From an uncultured Pelagibacteraceae bacterium (GTDB lineage: Bacteria; Pseudomonadota; Alphaproteobacteria; Pelagibacterales; Pelagibacteraceae): a DNA stretch of 64,000 nucleotides. The stretch is from assembly GCA_902543295.1 (NCBI GenBank), contig CACBXW010000001.1, forward strand, positions 1 through 64,000, written 5' to 3'. Positions 7,932-15,998 of this stretch are shown here, one piece after another (within the stretch, counting starts at the first letter, position 1; every line of letters starts with the position of its first letter). The position numbers and the translations under genes are program-made. Under the pieces are notes generated by a model, which ran no database searches, was not told where the DNA came from, and saw only the letters and a program-made list of their open reading frames with translations.

Positions 7932-9383
7932 ATGTCATATACTGAAAATTTAAAGAAAGTTTCTAATCACTTAATTATTACAATTTTAATAATAATTATA
8001 GCATTTTTTATAAGGTTTTATAATTTTGACTCAATTGGTTTTTGGGGCGATGAATATTTAACATTTTGGCTATCTGAACCTTTTTATAGTTTTACTTATA
8101 TAAACAAAAAGACTTTAGACTCACCAGATTTTGTACCCGCACTTTATTATTTTATTCTAAATTTATATAATCATTATTTTGATTACTCGGCATATTTTTT
8201 GAGATTATTTCACATAATATTTGGATCTGCTAGCTTAATTATAACTTATTTTATTTCAAAATTGTTACTAAACAGATCTTCAAATAATCTTGTTTTGTAT
8301 TTACTAGCATTTAATTTATTTTTAGTTTGGTCTGCTACAGAGGTGCGAGTTGTAAGTTTTGCTTTATTTTTCCAGCTTCTATCAATTTATATTTTTTTAT
8401 TATCTATTAAAAATATTAAAAAAAACAAAATTTTTATTAATAATTTTTTTTTGGTTTTATCAAATCTGATTTCATTATCTATCCATCCATTATCTATTGT
8501 AATAGTTATCTCACAGTGTTTACTTTTATTATTCATCTTATTAACAAATAAATTAAATATTCAAAAAAAATATATTCTTTATTATTTAATATGTATTGTT
8601 GCTACAATAATATTATATATTATTTTAAATAAATCATATTTTTTCAACAGCATTGAAACTACAAGACTGGACAATCACAATCAGTTAAATTTAAATTTTT
8701 TTTTAGGGTATAATTTTAAACATTATTTTTCATCTTATATATTGGGATTTATTAATTTATTAATTATTATTTTAACAATCGTTTCCTCTAGAAAAAAAAT
8801 TTTTGAAAATATTTGTTTGTTTTATTTATTTCTACTTTTTATTTCTACTTATTTATTTATTATAATTGGAAGTATTCTTTTAACTGGAATGAATGGACAA
8901 AGGTATTGGTCTTACTTAGTTCCAATAATAACTATAATGAATATTTATTACTTAACTGTAATAAATAGAAATTTAATTAGTAAATTATTTTTAATAATCT
9001 TAATTTTTTATACCCCTTTTATATTTTTTAAAAATTTAAAATTTCCTCAAGTAAAAAAACCTGATACACCAGAATTAATAAGACAGATTAATTTCTCTAA
9101 TACTTATAATGTTGTTAGTGAAAACTATGGCATGTTTGAAAACTATTTAACCAAAGGTTATAAAAATTCTAAAATAATTCTCTTAAAAGAAAATCAAATT
9201 GAAAGTATTGAAAATGATTTTTGGTATCTATGTTTAGATCTAACTTGGCATCAAGACAAGGGTTCATATTGGAGAGAGATGTATGATTGTTCTCTGAAAA
9301 ATAAAAATATTTTGGCATTCAATAAAGTTTATAGTATTAGGTTACAAGGATATGTAATTACAAAGTATGAGTTTAAAAAATAA
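7932..9383 (+). CDS. GT-C fold membrane glycosyltransferase (PMT/ArnT-like)
   Basis: The 483-residue protein has roughly ten to eleven hydrophobic segments; the first is at about residues 14-30. 'GFWGDEYLT' at 36-44 puts the acidic pair Asp40-Glu41 in the first long periplasmic loop, the catalytic signature of GT-C enzymes (GT39/GT83-like) that use polyprenyl-phosphate sugars. A soluble C-terminal tail of about 110 residues follows the last membrane segment. It would act on the periplasmic face, perhaps using the lipid-linked sugar made by the DPM1-like enzyme at 3047-3766. It is the last protein gene of the island, 27 bases before the 5S promoter. Exact GT family is uncertain. Confidence 0.72.
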   Translation: MSYTENLKKVSNHLIITILIIIIAFFIRFYNFDSIGFWGDEYLTFWLSEPFYSFTYINKKTLDSPDFVPALYYFILNLYNHYFDYSAYFLRLFHIIFGSASLIITYFISKLLLNRSSNNLVLYLLAFNLFLVWSATEVRVVSFALFFQLLSIYIFLLSIKNIKKNKIFINNFFLVLSNLISLSIHPLSIVIVISQCLLLLFILLTNKLNIQKKYILYYLICIVATIILYIILNKSYFFNSIETTRLDNHNQLNLNFFLGYNFKHYFSSYILGFINLLIIILTIVSSRKKIFENICLFYLFLLFISTYLFIIIGSILLTGMNGQRYWSYLVPIITIMNIYYLTVINRNLISKLFLIILIFYTPFIFFKNLKFPQVKKPDTPELIRQINFSNTYNVVSENYGMFENYLTKGYKNSKIILLKENQIESIENDFWYLCLDLTWHQDKGSYWREMYDCSLKNKNILAFNKVYSIRLQGYVITKYEFKK

Positions 9384-9410
9384 TCACATTAATCAAAGTT
9401 ATTTAATTTA

Positions 9411-9439
9411 TTGACATAGTATAATTACCTTTGTATATG
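9411..9439 (+). promoter_or_regulatory. Promoter of the 5S rRNA gene
   Basis: A perfect -35 box TTGACA (9411-9416) and a -10 box TATATG (9434-9439) are separated by 17 bases. The predicted start, six to seven bases after the -10 box, coincides with the mature 5' end of the 5S gene at about 9446. This is the best sigma-70-type promoter seen in the window. Confidence 0.8.
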
Positions 9440-9445
9440 TAGCGG

Positions 9446-9561
9446 GCCTGGTGATTATTGCGAAAGGGTAATACCCGATCCCATTCCGAACTCGGAAGTC
9501 AAGCCTTTCTGCGCCGATGGTACTTAGTCTTAAGACTTGGAAGAGTAGGACATTGCCAGGC
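9446..9561 (+). rRNA. rrf: 5S ribosomal RNA
   Basis: The ends 'GCCTGGT' and 'GCCAGGC' form the terminal helix I. The interior carries 'CCGATCCCATTCCGAACTCGG', cut here into 'CCGATCCCATTCC' and 'GAACTCGGAAGTCAAGC', the conserved loop B/helix III region of bacterial 5S rRNA, and 'GATGGTACT' plus 'GAGAGTAGG'-like sequence ('GAAGAGTAGGAC') of helices IV and V. No 23S or tRNA gene is next to it. In SAR11 the 5S gene is known to be separated from 16S-23S by a hypervariable region, which fits the sugar genes on its left. No terminator follows; a protein gene starts eight bases downstream. Confidence 0.95.
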
Positions 9562-9569
9562 TATCATAA

Positions 9570-10457
9570 ATGAAAAAACTTCTAATAGTAACAGGAGGAG
9601 CAGGCTTTGTAGGCTCGAACTTAATTAAATCATTAATTAAAACAAGCAAATATAAAATAATAAGCATTGATAATTACTCATCGGGATCAAGTAAAAATCA
9701 TATTAAAAATAATAGAGTCAAATATGTAAAAGGCGAAACTAAAAACATTTCAAAAATTTTAAAATATAAAAAGTCTAAAATAAAAACAATTTTTCATTTT
9801 GGAGAGTTTTCTAGAATTTATCAAAGTTTTGAAAGTTTTGAAAAATGTTTTTCATCAAATTCAATTGGAACTCAAGAAGTTTTTAAATTTTGTTTAAATA
9901 ATAATATTAAATTAATTTATTCAGCCACCTCTGCTAGTCTTGGTAATAGAGGTAAAGACCGAAACCTATCTCCTTATGCATTTACAAAAGCCAAAAATCT
10001 TGAATTGTTAGAAAATTTAAAAAAATGGTTTAGTTTTAAATTTGAAGTAATCTACTTTTATAACGTTTATGGATCAAAGCAAATTGAGAATGGACCAATG
10101 GCAACGGTTATAGGTATTTTTCAATATCAATATAAAAATAAAAAACCACTCACAGTCGTTAAGCCTGGATCGCAAACAAGAAGATTCACACATATTTCTG
10201 ATACTATTGAAGTATGTATTAAAGCTTGGAAAAAAAATAAATGCAAGCACTACAGCATAAGTCACAAAAAGTCACATTCAATAGAAAATGTGGCAAAAAT
10301 GTTTGGATCTAAAATAAGGTATTTGCCTCATAGGCAAGGAGAAAGATATGCTTCTGCGTTGACTAATTTGTCATATAATAACAAGGTAATCAAATACTAC
10401 GGAAAAATAAATTTGAAAGATTACATAACATCGTTTATTAAAAACGAAAAAATTTAA
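9570..10457 (+). CDS. NAD-dependent epimerase/dehydratase (UDP-glucose 4-epimerase-like SDR)
   Basis: The 295-residue extended SDR protein begins '[19 protein letters not shown]', with the Gly-rich NAD loop at 9-15. 'YSATSASLG' supplies the active-site Ser/Thr and 'SPYAFTK' the Tyr-x-x-x-Lys pair. 'RRFTHISDT' near the C-terminal third is typical of GalE/WbpP-like enzymes. It probably converts a UDP- or other nucleotide-linked sugar, but the exact reaction is unknown. The ATG lies nine bases after the 5S 3' end, with no Shine-Dalgarno sequence, and the stop is two bases before rpmJ. It is either the first core gene or the last piece of the island on the far side of 5S. Confidence 0.82.
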   Translation: MKKLLIVTGGAGFVGSNLIKSLIKTSKYKIISIDNYSSGSSKNHIKNNRVKYVKGETKNISKILKYKKSKIKTIFHFGEFSRIYQSFESFEKCFSSNSIGTQEVFKFCLNNNIKLIYSATSASLGNRGKDRNLSPYAFTKAKNLELLENLKKWFSFKFEVIYFYNVYGSKQIENGPMATVIGIFQYQYKNKKPLTVVKPGSQTRRFTHISDTIEVCIKAWKKNKCKHYSISHKKSHSIENVAKMFGSKIRYLPHRQGERYASALTNLSYNNKVIKYYGKINLKDYITSFIKNEKI

Positions 10458-10459
10458 TT

Positions 10460-10585
10460 ATGAAAATTGCAAGTTCACTAAAGTCACTAAAAAAAAGAGA
10501 CCTTAACTCTAAACTCGTAAGAAGAAGGGGTAGGGTTTATATTATAAATAAAAAAAACCCTAAATTTAAAGCAAGACAGAAATAA
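10460..10585 (+). CDS. rpmJ: 50S ribosomal protein L36
   Basis: A 41-codon gene reading '[14 protein letters not shown]', then '[20 protein letters not shown]', ending 'RQK'. This is the zinc-independent L36 paralogue: the usual Cys/His zinc ligands are absent, as is common in Alphaproteobacteria. L36 binds 23S rRNA and completes the large subunit late in assembly. It sits two bases after the epimerase stop and three bases before the small cytochrome oxidase gene, so it is translated within the same transcript. Confidence 0.95.
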   Translation: MKIASSLKSLKKRDLNSKLVRRRGRVYIINKKNPKFKARQK

Positions 10586-10588
10586 GAT

Positions 10589-10699
10589 ATGGACGACAAA
10601 AGCCATAAAGATACTTGGAATAATTTCACAAAATTTGTTTTATGGGGCTCGGTTGCGGTAGTAGTTATCTTAACATTAATGGCTATATTTCTTTTATAA
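10589..10699 (+). CDS. aa3-type cytochrome c oxidase subunit IV (tiny membrane subunit)
   Basis: A 36-residue protein: a polar N terminus 'MDDKSHKDTWNNFTKFVLWG' followed by one membrane helix of about 17 hydrophobic residues ending at the C terminus. The pattern 'H..TW..FTK...W' before a single helix matches the small bacterial aa3 oxidase subunit IV family (COX4_pro_2), found in Alphaproteobacteria and often encoded near the transhydrogenase genes. It would pack against the main oxidase subunits in the inner membrane; a catalytic role is not known. The stop is one base before pntAA. The call rests on a short match and context. Confidence 0.75.
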   Translation: MDDKSHKDTWNNFTKFVLWGSVAVVVILTLMAIFLL

Positions 10700-10700
10700 G

Positions 10701-11789
10701 ATGATAATTGGTTCAATTTCTGAAAATTTGAATTTAGAAAAGAGAGTGGCAATAACTCCTGAAATAATTAAAAAATATAAATCTTTAGGACTAGAAATAA
10801 ATTTAGTTAAAAATTATGCAACTCATTTAGGCATTCAAGATGACGAATATGAGTTAAATGGTGCTAAGATTTTAGATAGCGAAAATGAAGTTTTATCTAG
10901 CTCAGATGCAATTGTCCAAATGAATATATTGAATGATTCAAATCTTAATAAATTAATTCAAAAACAAATTTTAATTGGGGTTTTAAACCCATATTCTAAC
11001 GAAAAAAAACTTAAAGAAATTATTTCAAAAAATATTAATTGTTTTTCTCTTGAACTTTTACCTAGAATAACAAGAGCGCAATCAATGGACATCTTATCTT
11101 CACAAGCAAATTTGGCTGGATATAAAGCTGTAGTGGACTCTTTTTCATATTTTCAAAAAGCTATACCAATGATGATGACGGCAGCTGGAACAATATCAGC
11201 CGCCAAAGTATTAGTTGTAGGCGCAGGAGTTGCGGGTTTACAAGCAATAGCTACAGCAAAAAGAATGGGTGCTATTGTTTTTGCCACAGATGTCAGAATG
11301 GCTTCCAAAGAACAGGTAGAGAGTTTAGGAGGAAAATTTTTGATGGTTGAAGGATCAGAAAATCTTGAAACAGCAGGTGGATATGCAAAAGAAACTTCTG
11401 ATGAATTTAGAAAAAAACAAGAAGAACTAATAACAGAGACTCTAAAAAAAATTGATATCGTTATATGCACTGCTTTAATTCCTGGAAAAAAAGCACCAAT
11501 TATAATTAAAAAAGAAATGATAAATGTTATGTCAACTGGGTCTGTTATTTATGATCTTGCTGCTTCACAAGGTGGAAATTCTGAATTAACTCAGGTAGAT
11601 AAGATCGTAGATAATAATGGCATAAAAATTATGGGTGAGACAAATATATTAAACAAGTTACCAATATCTGCCTCAAATCTATATTCGAAAAATATGTTTA
11701 ATTTTATTAGCAATTTATTTAACAAAGAAAAAAATTCCTTTGATATAAATTTAGAAGATGAGATAATTGAAAAAACAAAGATTAAATAA
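10701..11789 (+). CDS. pntAA: NAD(P) transhydrogenase subunit alpha, part 1 (NAD-binding domain I)
   Basis: The 362-residue soluble subunit binds NAD(H) in proton-translocating transhydrogenase. It has 'EKRVAITPE' near the N terminus, the Rossmann loop 'VVGAGVAGLQAIA' in the centre and 'TALIPGKKAP' after it, all alanine dehydrogenase/PntA signatures. The split into PntAA, PntAB and PntB is the alphaproteobacterial arrangement known from Rhodospirillum. The complex uses the proton motive force to drive hydride transfer from NADH to NADP, supplying NADPH for biosynthesis. Its stop overlaps the pntAB ATG by one base. Confidence 0.95.
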   Translation: MIIGSISENLNLEKRVAITPEIIKKYKSLGLEINLVKNYATHLGIQDDEYELNGAKILDSENEVLSSSDAIVQMNILNDSNLNKLIQKQILIGVLNPYSNEKKLKEIISKNINCFSLELLPRITRAQSMDILSSQANLAGYKAVVDSFSYFQKAIPMMMTAAGTISAAKVLVVGAGVAGLQAIATAKRMGAIVFATDVRMASKEQVESLGGKFLMVEGSENLETAGGYAKETSDEFRKKQEELITETLKKIDIVICTALIPGKKAPIIIKKEMINVMSTGSVIYDLAASQGGNSELTQVDKIVDNNGIKIMGETNILNKLPISASNLYSKNMFNFISNLFNKEKNSFDINLEDEIIEKTKIK

Positions 11790-12091
11790 TGGAAATTGAT
11801 CCTTTTATATTTAGATTGAGCATATTTATTTTGTCCATTTTTGTCGGATATTATGTCGTATGGAGTGTCACTCCATCATTACATACACCACTAATGTCTG
11901 TGACTAACGCAATCTCATCTGTGATTATTGTTGGGGCTATAATTGCAACACTTTCAGGATCTTCAGAAAAAATTTTTGAAACATCTAATATTTTTGGTTT
12001 TCTCGCAATAATTTTAGCAGCTGTAAATATTTTTGGTGGGTTTCTGGTCACCCAAAGAATGTTACAAATGTATAAGAAGAAGAAAAAATAA
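11789..12091 (+). CDS. pntAB: NAD(P) transhydrogenase subunit alpha, part 2 (membrane domain)
   Basis: The 100-residue membrane protein has about three hydrophobic helices; 'PSLHTPLMSVTNAISS' in the first third is the highly conserved segment of this subunit. It forms part of proton-conducting domain II together with PntB. The short lysine-rich C terminus is cytoplasmic. Its start overlaps the pntAA stop by one base, a sign of coupled translation, and pntB follows after three bases. Confidence 0.95.
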   Translation: MEIDPFIFRLSIFILSIFVGYYVVWSVTPSLHTPLMSVTNAISSVIIVGAIIATLSGSSEKIFETSNIFGFLAIILAAVNIFGGFLVTQRMLQMYKKKKK

Positions 12092-12094
12092 AAT

Positions 12095-13489
12095 ATGTCA
12101 GCTAATTTATCAGCAATTTTTTATTTAATTTCGGGAATACTTTTTATTTTAGCGTTGAGAGGTCTTTCCTCCCCCGAGACATCAAGACAAGGAAATTATT
12201 TTGGAATAGCTGGTATGCTTATTTCAATAATTGTAACCTTTTTAACTGTTGGAAACTTTGGAACAGGATTTATATATGTATTAATATTCTTGGTAATTGG
12301 CGGTTCTGTCGGTGCATATATAGCCTTTAGAATACCAATGACAGCAATGCCTGAACTTGTTGCTGGATTTCATAGCCTTGTTGGATTGGCTGCAGTATTT
12401 GTTGCAATATCAGCATTTTTAAAACCAGAGGTATTCAATTTAGGAACAGTTGGAAATATCAAATTGGCTAGCCTTATAGAAATGTCTTTAGGAGCATCTA
12501 TTGGCGCAATTACTTTCTCAGGCTCAATAATTGCCTTTTTAAAATTGAGAGGCATCATGTCAGGCGCTCCCATTACTTTTAAAGGACAGCATTTGTTAAA
12601 TTTAATTTTAGGTTTAACAACTATTTTTTTGATTTATTATTTGTGCGCAACTCAGTCATCTAATATATTTTGGTCAATAGTTGCAATTTCATTTTTAATA
12701 GGGATACTTTTAATAATACCAATCGGTGGAGCAGATATGCCAGTAGTTATATCAATGCTTAATTCTTATTCTGGTTGGGCAGCGGCAGGTATTGGTTTTA
12801 CGCTAGAAAATACAGCGCTGATAATTACGGGAGCATTAGTTGGCTCATCTGGAGCAATACTTTCATATATTATGTGCAAAGGTATGAACAGATCATTCTT
12901 TAATGTAATACTTGGAGGATGGGGAGCAAGTGAGCAATCATCTATTTCTAAAAACAATGAGCAAAAACCAGTAAAAAATGGTAATGCAGATGACGCAGCT
13001 TTTTTAATGAAAAACGCTTCATCAGTTATTATAGTTCCTGGATATGGAATGGCAGTCGCACAAGCACAGCATGCTTTAAGAGAAATGGTAGATGCTTTGA
13101 AGAAAAACGGTGTTAAAGTTTCTTATGCCATTCATCCTGTTGCAGGAAGGATGCCGGGTCATATGAATGTTTTACTAGCAGAAGCAAACGTTCCTTATGA
13201 TGAGGTTTTTGAATTAGAGGAAATAAATAATGATTTTGCAAATTGTGACGTTGCTTATGTGATTGGAGCAAATGATGTAACAAATCCAGTAGCTAAATCT
13301 GATCCTCAAAGTCCAATATTTGGAATGCCAGTTTTAGATGTTGAGAAAAGTAAATCAGTATTATTTGTCAAAAGAAGTTTATCTCCAGGATATGCAGGAA
13401 TTGACAATGATTTATTTTACAGAGATAATACATTGATGTTATTTGCTGATGCTAAGAAAATGACAGAGGAAATTGTAAAAAGTCTATAA
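12095..13489 (+). CDS. pntB: NAD(P) transhydrogenase subunit beta
   Basis: The 464-residue subunit combines about nine membrane helices (residues 1-270) with the NADP-binding domain III. Seen in order: 'IPMTAMPELVAGFHSLVG' in the membrane part, 'GGADMPVVISMLNSYSGWA', and in the C-terminal domain 'VPGYGMAVAQAQH' and 'VAGRMPGHMNVLLAEA', the NADP site. Length matches the family. Together with PntAA and PntAB it couples proton entry to NADPH formation. The gene is the last of its operon and faces the initiator tRNA gene on the other strand. Confidence 0.96.
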   Translation: MSANLSAIFYLISGILFILALRGLSSPETSRQGNYFGIAGMLISIIVTFLTVGNFGTGFIYVLIFLVIGGSVGAYIAFRIPMTAMPELVAGFHSLVGLAAVFVAISAFLKPEVFNLGTVGNIKLASLIEMSLGASIGAITFSGSIIAFLKLRGIMSGAPITFKGQHLLNLILGLTTIFLIYYLCATQSSNIFWSIVAISFLIGILLIIPIGGADMPVVISMLNSYSGWAAAGIGFTLENTALIITGALVGSSGAILSYIMCKGMNRSFFNVILGGWGASEQSSISKNNEQKPVKNGNADDAAFLMKNASSVIIVPGYGMAVAQAQHALREMVDALKKNGVKVSYAIHPVAGRMPGHMNVLLAEANVPYDEVFELEEINNDFANCDVAYVIGANDVTNPVAKSDPQSPIFGMPVLDVEKSKSVLFVKRSLSPGYAGIDNDLFYRDNTLMLFADAKKMTEEIVKSL

Positions 13490-13516
13490 TATTAATTTTG
13501 ATTTAGATTAGATAAT

Positions 13517-13593
13517 TGGTTGCGGGGGACGGATTTGAACCGCCGACCTCAAGGTTATGAGCCTTGCGAGCTACCAGGCTGCTCCACCCCGCG
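13517..13593 (-). tRNA. Initiator tRNA-fMet (CAT)
   Basis: Read on the minus strand the gene begins CGCGGGG and ends CCCCGCA-ACCA, with CCA encoded. Position 1 C faces position 72 A, the mismatch that marks bacterial initiator tRNA. The anticodon CAT is at 13557-13559, and the T arm 'GGTTCAAATCC' is canonical. Its 5' end lies three bases after the rpsU stop codon, so both are probably on one transcript that is cut by RNase P. Confidence 0.97.
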
Positions 13594-13596
13594 ATA

Positions 13597-13803
13597 TTAA
13601 ATCCTATTTTTGAGCTTGTTAAGTTTTTTAACTCTTTTAATATTTTCTTGTAAAATTCTTTTTTTTCTTTCCGATGGTTTTTCATAATTGTTTTTCAACT
13701 TAATTATTTTAAAAAAGCCATCTCTCTGAAGCTTTCTTTTCAGAACCCTTAATGCTTGTTCAACATTATTATCTTTAACTTCTATTTTAATAACAACCTC
13801 CAA
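13597..13803 (-). CDS. rpsU: 30S ribosomal protein S21
   Basis: The 68-residue basic protein starts 'MEVVIKIEVKDNNVEQALR', followed by 'LKRKLQRDGFF' and 'YEKPSERKKR', all classic S21 features. S21 joins the small subunit near the anti-Shine-Dalgarno end of 16S rRNA and helps initiation. It is encoded immediately upstream of initiator tRNA on the same strand, so two initiation components share a transcript. It is 63 bases downstream of trcR. Confidence 0.95.
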   Translation of the reverse strand: MEVVIKIEVKDNNVEQALRVLKRKLQRDGFFKIIKLKNNYEKPSERKKRILQENIKRVKKLNKLKNRI

Positions 13804-13866
13804 AAAAGCGATTAGTTAGCATTTTAAATAATATTTGTCTATATAATTAAAATTTTACACTTTTTT

Positions 13867-14424
13867 TTAAATTTTTGTTTTGGAATTTTTTTCTCTTAAT
13901 GCTTTTCTTTCTGCCTTTTCAATTGCACTAATTAAATCTTTTTGAGTAAATAATCCCATGGCTACAGGATCTTTTGCATTAAGATTGTTGAAATTCCAAT
14001 AACTTTTGTTTCTGATTGATGTGACAAGATTTTTTGTAACCCCAACCAATCTTGCAATCTGAGTATCTTTTAAAATAGAGTGATTTTTTAGCAACCAAAG
14101 CGCAGAGTCTGGTTTATCCTGTCTTTTTGAAAGTGGAACATACTTCTTAATTTTCGTTTGATTATTTTTAATATCTATCTCTTTATCAATAATATTGAGT
14201 GGTCTGTTGTCATCTTTTGAAGACAACTTTATTTCCTCATCAGTTAATTGTCCTGAAATAATTGGATTATAACCTACTATTCCTTTTGCAACTTCACCAT
14301 CTGCAATACCTTGTATTTCTACTTCATGTAATTGGCAAAAATCAGCAATTTGTTTAAAAGTTAGTGTTGTATTTTCAACTAGCCACACTGCAGTAGCCAT
14401 TGGCATTAAAGGTGCTTTTGACAT
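13867..14424 (-). CDS. trcR: TrcR-type cell-cycle transcriptional regulator (DUF1013)
   Basis: The 185-residue protein matches the DUF1013 family found across Alphaproteobacteria: 'MPMATAVWLVENTTLTF' near the N terminus, 'EVEIQGIADGEVAKGI', then 'DSALWLLKNH' and 'IARLVGVTKNLV', which look like two winged-helix or helix-turn-helix elements. Members are named TrcR for a role with RNA polymerase in cell-cycle transcription in Sphingomonas-like organisms; the role in this organism is inferred. The ATG shares one base with the rpmE stop, so the two are translationally coupled. The C terminus is lysine-rich. Confidence 0.85.
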   Translation of the reverse strand: MSKAPLMPMATAVWLVENTTLTFKQIADFCQLHEVEIQGIADGEVAKGIVGYNPIISGQLTDEEIKLSSKDDNRPLNIIDKEIDIKNNQTKIKKYVPLSKRQDKPDSALWLLKNHSILKDTQIARLVGVTKNLVTSIRNKSYWNFNNLNAKDPVAMGLFTQKDLISAIEKAERKALREKNSKTKI

Positions 14425-14654
14425 TAACTTTTGTTCTCAGATCTAAAATTTTGAAATTTTTTATTAAATTTACTAATTCTTCCTTTATCCAGAATCTTTT
14501 GTTTTCCACCAGTCCATGCCGAGTGAGATTTGGGGTCAATTTCAAGTTTTAAAATTTCATTTTCAGATCCCCAGGTAGATTTTGTTTCAAATTGAGACCC
14601 ATCAGTCATCTCAACTTTAATAGGATGGTATTTTGGGTGAATATTTTTTTTCAT
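14424..14654 (-). CDS. rpmE: 50S ribosomal protein L31
   Basis: The ATG at 14652-14654 gives 76 residues starting '[20 protein letters not shown]'; a longer frame back to 14687 would add 11 residues that L31 does not have. 'FETKSTWGS', '[14 protein letters not shown]' and '[10 protein letters not shown]' are typical of alphaproteobacterial L31. It lacks the CxxC zinc site, as does the L36 in this window. It lies 35 bases downstream of suhB and overlaps trcR by one base. Confidence 0.94.
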   Translation of the reverse strand: MKKNIHPKYHPIKVEMTDGSQFETKSTWGSENEILKLEIDPKSHSAWTGGKQKILDKGRISKFNKKFQNFRSENKS

Positions 14655-14689
14655 GTGCAGCGTTATAACAAAAAATTTCTTAAACACAA

Positions 14690-15436
14690 TTAAAAGTTAT
14701 CTAATTTTTTAATCATTTTTTCGTAAATGTTAGGATTTCCAGCTCTAATATCAATTTTATTAATTGAGAAATTATTTATATCATTAACTTTACCACCAGC
14801 TTCCTCAATAATAATCTTGCCTGCAGCTATATCCCATATATTTATTTTGTTATGAAAAAATCCATCTAATCTTCCACATCCAACATAAGCCAAATCTAGT
14901 GCCGCACAACCTGTATTTCTCAAATTTAATTTTGGATGAATAGATTTTACTCCATCGTTATTTGACGCAAATAAACAATCTTCTATGTTAGATTTTTTAG
15001 AAACTCTTACTCTATGGTTGTTTACAAAAGCACCACAATTTTTTTCTGCATAAAATATTTCATTTTTAATTGGATCAAAAATTAATCCAGATATGATTTC
15101 ATTTTCTTTTTTTAGAGCTACCGAAATAGCAAAGTGGGGGATTCCATGCAAGAAATTAGTAGTACCATCTATTGGATCTATAATCCAAAAAAAATTTTTA
15201 TTCTTATTATTAATTATTCCTGTTTCCTCAGAAATAATTGAGTAATTTTTTTTTGATTTAGACAATTCTTCTATTAATATTTTTTCTACACGTTTATCTG
15301 TTTTTGTTACAAAATCTTTTGGTCCTTTTTTTGATACTTGTAAATTTTCTAATTCGCCAAAATCTCTTATTATAACTTTTGTCGCCTTTTCACAGGCTTT
15401 TATCATTAAATTTAAATTTGGAGATATTGAATTCAT
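14690..15436 (-). CDS. suhB: Inositol monophosphatase family protein (SuhB-like)
   Basis: The ATG at 15434-15436, one base after the efp stop, gives 248 residues. A start upstream at 15475 would run through the efp coding end and adds unrelated residues. Metal-binding motifs are complete: 'SEETG' with Glu70/Glu71, 'DPIDGTTN' at 87-94, and '[15 protein letters not shown]' near the C terminus. The family dephosphorylates inositol-1-phosphate and similar sugar phosphates with Mg2+, and in E. coli SuhB also joins the rRNA antitermination complex. Which role holds here is unknown. Confidence 0.88.
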   Translation of the reverse strand: MNSISPNLNLMIKACEKATKVIIRDFGELENLQVSKKGPKDFVTKTDKRVEKILIEELSKSKKNYSIISEETGIINNKNKNFFWIIDPIDGTTNFLHGIPHFAISVALKKENEIISGLIFDPIKNEIFYAEKNCGAFVNNHRVRVSKKSNIEDCLFASNNDGVKSIHPKLNLRNTGCAALDLAYVGCGRLDGFFHNKINIWDIAAGKIIIEEAGGKVNDINNFSINKIDIRAGNPNIYEKMIKKLDNF

Positions 15437-15437
15437 T

Positions 15438-15998
15438 TTAAATTTTTTTAACGTATTCCATTGTTCTAGTGTCAATAATTACAATGTCTCCACTTTCGAT
15501 AAAAGGAGGAACTTGAATATTTAATCCATTTTCAAGTATAGCTGGTTTATAAGACGAAGAAACTGTTTGACCTTTTAATGCGACATCTGTTGAAACTATT
15601 TTACATGTCAATTGGTTTGGGAGTAAAATACTCAAAGGATTTTCATTATAAAAGTTAATCGTTACCTCTAGATTTTCAGTAAGCAATTTACCTTTATCAC
15701 CAACTATACTTTTGCTTAAGTTGATTTGCTCAAACGATGTGGGGTTCATAAAAAAAAAATCATTTTCATCACTATATAAGAAATTGTATTTTATTTCCTC
15801 TATTGATGCTTTTTCTATAGTTTCGCTCGATCTAAATCTTTCATTAAGTTTTGTATTTTTAATTAAACTTTTCATTTCAACTTGTGCAAATGCTCCGCCT
15901 TTACCAGGTTTAACATGATTAGTTTTTAATACCTCCCATAGTTCCCCCTTATATTCTAATATCATGCCCACTCTTATTTCTGTTGCATTTATTTTCAT
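15438..15998 (-). CDS. efp: Translation elongation factor P
   Basis: The 186-residue protein begins 'MKINATEIRVGMILEYKGEL', and the tip loop 'KPGKGGAF' presents Lys33, the residue that is modified or acts directly at the peptidyl-transferase centre. The C-terminal OB domain ends 'GDIVIIDTRTMEYVKK'. EF-P relieves ribosome stalling at polyproline. It overlaps thiE by four bases upstream. A Lys at the tip fits either the EpmA (beta-lysine) route or an unmodified form; no modification gene is in the window. Confidence 0.96.
   Translation of the reverse strand: MKINATEIRVGMILEYKGELWEVLKTNHVKPGKGGAFAQVEMKSLIKNTKLNERFRSSETIEKASIEEIKYNFLYSDENDFFFMNPTSFEQINLSKSIVGDKGKLLTENLEVTINFYNENPLSILLPNQLTCKIVSTDVALKGQTVSSSYKPAILENGLNIQVPPFIESGDIVIIDTRTMEYVKKI

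Noticed and set aside
10537-10752. A 71-codon minus-strand frame over rpmJ and the oxidase subunit
   Set aside because: Both sense genes are better supported by family motifs and by perfect packing with their neighbours.
13503-13685. A 60-codon open frame on the minus strand
   Set aside because: It spans the initiator tRNA and the end of rpsU in another frame; the 'GGSNPSPA' ending is a familiar false translation of a tRNA T arm.
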